Origin: JAEKNW01 sp963677815 | Lineage (GTDB): Bacteria > Cloacimonadota > Cloacimonadia > Cloacimonadales > JAFGVF01 | DNA: 64,000 bases | Assembly (NCBI GenBank): GCA_963677815.1 | Contig: OY782499.1 | Coordinates: 868,001-932,000 of the forward strand | Reading direction: 5' to 3' | Shown: in pieces, positions 61,378 through 64,000 of the stretch | Layout: every line of letters starts with the position of its first letter | Position numbering within the stretch: the first letter of the stretch is position 1 | Notes under the pieces: model-generated | What the model was told of the DNA's origin: nothing | Database searches by the model: none | The model's input: only the letters and a program-made list of their open reading frames with translations | Made by a program: the position numbers and the translations under genes

Positions 61378-61552
61378 CAATTTAATTTAAAAGTTTTTTT
61401 ATGCAAGTATTTTTTTCATTAATTTATTTACTTTTGCATGAGTGCATCTAATTATCTTATAAAAAAGGAGTTTTCTTTCTTTTATCTGGACAAATATTTT
61501 TTATTCTACCAGTATGGATTTAATAAATAAATTCTTAAAACTAGGAATCAAT

Positions 61553-62122
61553 ATGAAGAAAATATTAATCATTATTCTACTGGTAATTTCATTTATCTAT
61601 TTAAAGGCAAATAGTGCCCAGGAAGCTATTGATAAAGCCTTATTATTGGAAAAAACTGATATTTCTCAAGCTTATAAAATAATGAAAGATGCAAAAAAAG
61701 ACTTTCCTCAAGACCCAGATGTTCTAAGTGTATTTGGATATATGGCAGGATTTGAAGCAAAAGAAACTTATAAACTAAGAGCACTATTGCTAGTAAATAG
61801 TGCTTTATCAGCTTTTGATGAAGCTTTATCCATACAGGAAGATCATAAGAATGCTAGGCTATGGGGAGGCATTCTCAAGATTAATATGCCTTCTTTCTTA
61901 GGAAAAGTCCCTGAGGGAATGGCTGATTTAGAAATTGTTGAAGAAAGAGATGATCTTAGTCAAATGGAAATTATGCAAATTAAGTTTTTCTTAGGAATGG
62001 GTTATGAAAAAACAGAGAACTTTAGCAAGGCAATAGAGCTTTTTGAAGAAGTAATCGAGATGAATTTGGATGAGACTTATGTAAAAGATAGTAAGATGAG
62101 AATTGCTAGGCAAAATAAGTGA
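61553..62122 (+). CDS. Exported TPR protein, paralogue of the 58860-60404 N-terminal part
   Basis: About 189 residues from the ATG at 61553 (aggaa site); the frame extends to 61514 but the added residues precede the signal peptide (MKKILIIILLVISFIYLKAN). The mature part is TPR-like and contains HKNARLWGGILKINMPSFL, matching the minus-strand protein, as does the DVLSVFGYM segment. It lacks the C-terminal DUF2271-like part. Divergent arrangement around the operator-like palindrome suggests co-regulation with the operon on the other strand. Confidence 0.75.
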   Translation: MKKILIIILLVISFIYLKANSAQEAIDKALLLEKTDISQAYKIMKDAKKDFPQDPDVLSVFGYMAGFEAKETYKLRALLLVNSALSAFDEALSIQEDHKNARLWGGILKINMPSFLGKVPEGMADLEIVEERDDLSQMEIMQIKFFLGMGYEKTENFSKAIELFEEVIEMNLDETYVKDSKMRIARQNK

Positions 62123-62135
62123 TATAAAATATATA

Positions 62136-62162
62136 TTGACAACAAGATAGGAATATTATAAA
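62136..62162 (+). promoter_or_regulatory. Promoter candidate for the C25 peptidase gene
   Basis: TTGACA (62136-62141) and TATAAA (62157-62162) with a slightly short 15-base gap, about 34 bases before the start codon. Confidence 0.4.
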
Positions 62163-62195
62163 AGAAGATTACATTTGAGTGGAGGAGAAATAAGC

Positions 62196-64000
62196 ATGAA
62201 AAAGCACCTTATATTAATATTGATACTGCTAAGAGCCTTGGTTATCTTAAGTGCAGAAACAATTATTCTTAATAATATGGAAAACAATGTTGAACTAATA
62301 TCTTCTAATGATAGAAGTTGTCTTTTGGAATTAAAATTAGCTTCATTTGAAAAAGAATCTTACATTGTGAATGGGAAAGAGTTTTTCAAAATCTCAGTTG
62401 ATAAAGAGGCTGAAACTTACCAAAAGGGTGCTCCAGAACTCCCAGTAATATCAAGAAGTGTCATCATTGATAAAACATCAAAACCTGAACTAAAAATACT
62501 ATCTAGTGAATATAAAGAATTTAAGATTAATGTTATTTCTTCCAGAGGAATAATAAAACGTAATGTTGATCTAAACTCTATTCCTTATGAGTTTGGCCCT
62601 ATCTATAATCAAGACAGCTTTTATCCATCTCAGTTAGCTTCTCTAAATACTCCTTTTGTTATGAGAAATTATCGAGGAGTTACTGTCTCTTTCAATCCTT
62701 TCCAATATAATCCAAAGACTGGAATCTTAAGAGTATATAGCAGCATAATAGTTGAAGTTATAAATACTCAAACAAGTGGTGAGAATAAGTTAATCTCACA
62801 AGCTAGTAATTTATCATCTTTCCAGTCATTATACAAAAATCATTTCTTAAACTTTGAGGAACAACGTTATGAAGCTTTAGATGAATTCGGTTCTATCTTA
62901 GTTATTGCTCCTCAAAACTTTATTTCTACTATGCAAATTTATGCTAACTGGAAAATTCAAAAGGGTATTCCAACTCAGATAATAGATGTAGCAAACATTG
63001 GTAACAATTCAACATCAATCAAGAATTATATCCAGGAATACTATGATAATCACCCAGATTTGGCTTTTGTTCAAATAGCTGGTGATGCTGCCCAAGTTGC
63101 TAGTTTAACCTCAGAAGGTGGTGGTGCAGACCCTAAATATGCCTTGTTAGCTGGGAATGATAACTATCCTGATATTTTTGTCGGTAGATTTTCAGCTGAA
63201 AATGTCAGTCAGCTTCTAACCCAGGTTGAACGAACCCTAAATTATGAAAGAGATTTGAATTCTTCAGCAACTTATCTTACAAAAGCTATGGGTGTTGCTT
63301 CAGCAGAGGGTGGAGGTAGTCAAGGTGATAATGGTGAATCAGATATTACTCACATGAATATAATTAGAACAAACTTACTAAACTATAATTATACCTATGT
63401 TGACCAAATTTATGACCCAGGAGCTTCGGCATCAAATGTCGCTAATGCTATTAATGATGGTAGAGGACATGTTAACTATGTAGGACATGGTTCGACTACA
63501 AGCTGGAGTACAACTGGTTTCTCCACCTCAGATATTAACAATTTAACAAATGTTAATGAACTACCTTTCATTGTTTCAGTTGCTTGCGTAAATGGTAATT
63601 TTGTAAGTTATACTTGTTTTGCCGAAGCTTGGATGAGAGCTACTTATAATGACCAAGCAACTGGTGCTATGGTAATCTATGCTTCCTCAATTAACCAGTC
63701 TTGGAACTCTCCCATGTATGGTCAAGACCATATTAATCAACTTCTTACAAGCGAGAGTCTATCAACTGTTGGAGCATTATATTATAGTGGTGCTTGTGCT
63801 ATGATGGATGCTTATGGCTCTGATGGTCAGGACATGTATAACACTTGGCATATCTTTGGAGATGCTTCACTTCAAGTAAGAACCGATATCCCTGAATCTA
63901 TGCTAATAAATCACTCAGGGATTTTACCATCAGGGACTACATCTTATAGTGTAAATACTGGTGTTGAGAATGCTCTTGTTTCCCTAAGCTATAATAATCA
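62196..64000 (+). CDS. C25 (gingipain-like) cysteine peptidase, 5' part (truncated by window)
   Basis: The frame is open from the ATG at 62196 (preceded by gtggagg) to the end of the window, giving 601 residues of a longer protein. A signal peptide (about 1-20) is followed by an N-terminal propeptide-like region (NRSCLLELKL, with the prodomain-like GAPELPVISRSVII), then the catalytic domain with DLAFVQIAGDAAQ, GRFSAENVSQLLTQVERTL, the catalytic His431 in YVGHGSTTSW and Cys464 in VSVACVNGNF. These match the gingipain-family His/Cys dyad. Such proteins usually carry T9SS C-terminal domains; that end is outside the window. Likely secreted. Confidence 0.9.
   Translation, partial: MKKHLILILILLRALVILSAETIILNNMENNVELISSNDRSCLLELKLASFEKESYIVNGKEFFKISVDKEAETYQKGAPELPVISRSVIIDKTSKPELKILSSEYKEFKINVISSRGIIKRNVDLNSIPYEFGPIYNQDSFYPSQLASLNTPFVMRNYRGVTVSFNPFQYNPKTGILRVYSSIIVEVINTQTSGENKLISQASNLSSFQSLYKNHFLNFEEQRYEALDEFGSILVIAPQNFISTMQIYANWKIQKGIPTQIIDVANIGNNSTSIKNYIQEYYDNHPDLAFVQIAGDAAQVASLTSEGGGADPKYALLAGNDNYPDIFVGRFSAENVSQLLTQVERTLNYERDLNSSATYLTKAMGVASAEGGGSQGDNGESDITHMNIIRTNLLNYNYTYVDQIYDPGASASNVANAINDGRGHVNYVGHGSTTSWSTTGFSTSDINNLTNVNELPFIVSVACVNGNFVSYTCFAEAWMRATYNDQATGAMVIYASSINQSWNSPMYGQDHINQLLTSESLSTVGALYYSGACAMMDAYGSDGQDMYNTWHIFGDASLQVRTDIPESMLINHSGILPSGTTSYSVNTGVENALVSLSYNN

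Overview
The window is AT-rich bacterial chromosome with dense coding and conserved synteny. The evidence points to an anaerobic, Gram-negative (diderm) bacterium of the Fibrobacterota/Chlorobiota/Bacteroidota neighbourhood. Candidatus Cloacimonadota is my best inference, not proven. Supporting signs are type IX secretion (T9SS) hallmarks (PorX-type response regulator, PorV/PorQ-like barrel, secreted proteins with T9SS type-A-like C-terminal domains), a sodium-pumping biotin decarboxylase, BamD/CpoB-like lipoproteins, zinc-type S14/L36/L28, and a sulfide-type Thi4 under a TPP riboswitch.

Layout. 1-4.6 kb: tripartite RND efflux operon (TolC-like end, adaptor lipoprotein, pump). 4.6-7 kb: a radical SAM protein, a structured RNA gene that looks 6S-like, and an AEC-family transporter. 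7-11.2 kb: four-gene Na+-translocating decarboxylase operon whose biotin carrier has two biotinyl domains. 11.3-13.8 kb: AraC/GyrI-type and TetR-type regulators and an MBL-fold hydrolase. 13.8-14.4 kb: two families of hairpin repeats, then a structured leader with an internal terminator. 14.4-28.8 kb: uninterrupted S10-spc-alpha operon, rpsJ to rplQ, including secY, map, infA and rpoA, closed by a strong terminator. 29-37.2 kb: T9SS-type secretion operon with an M6-like protein that lacks its zinc motif, a PorV-like barrel and an S8 subtilisin. 37.2-42.6 kb: helical-repeat protein, GreA, M18 aminopeptidase, CpoB-like and BamD-like lipoproteins, NadD. 42.5-45.7 kb (minus): lipase-like hydrolase, N-formylglutamate amidohydrolase-like protein, GlyQ. 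45.7-46.6 kb: repeats and a second candidate small RNA. 46.6-55.5 kb: RseP, Tgt (probable ATT start), MORN-like lipoprotein, PanB, an unknown protein, PorX, TsaE, an APC permease fused to a PTS EIIA-like domain, and L28. 55.5-56 kb: repeats. 56-58.8 kb (minus): thi4-thiE-thiC under a TPP riboswitch. 58.9-62.1 kb: a small regulator/membrane/TPR-protein locus with paralogous proteins diverging from an operator-like palindrome. 62.2 kb to the end: 5' part of a C25 (gingipain-like) peptidase.

How it fits together: PorX probably regulates the T9SS, whose likely clients are the S8, M6-like and C25 proteins. The decarboxylase would make a sodium gradient from acyl-CoA decarboxylation, consistent with a peptide- or amino-acid-fermenting lifestyle along with the secreted peptidases, M18 aminopeptidase and amino acid permease. 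I saw no CRISPR array, tRNA, rRNA, prophage or complete insertion sequence.
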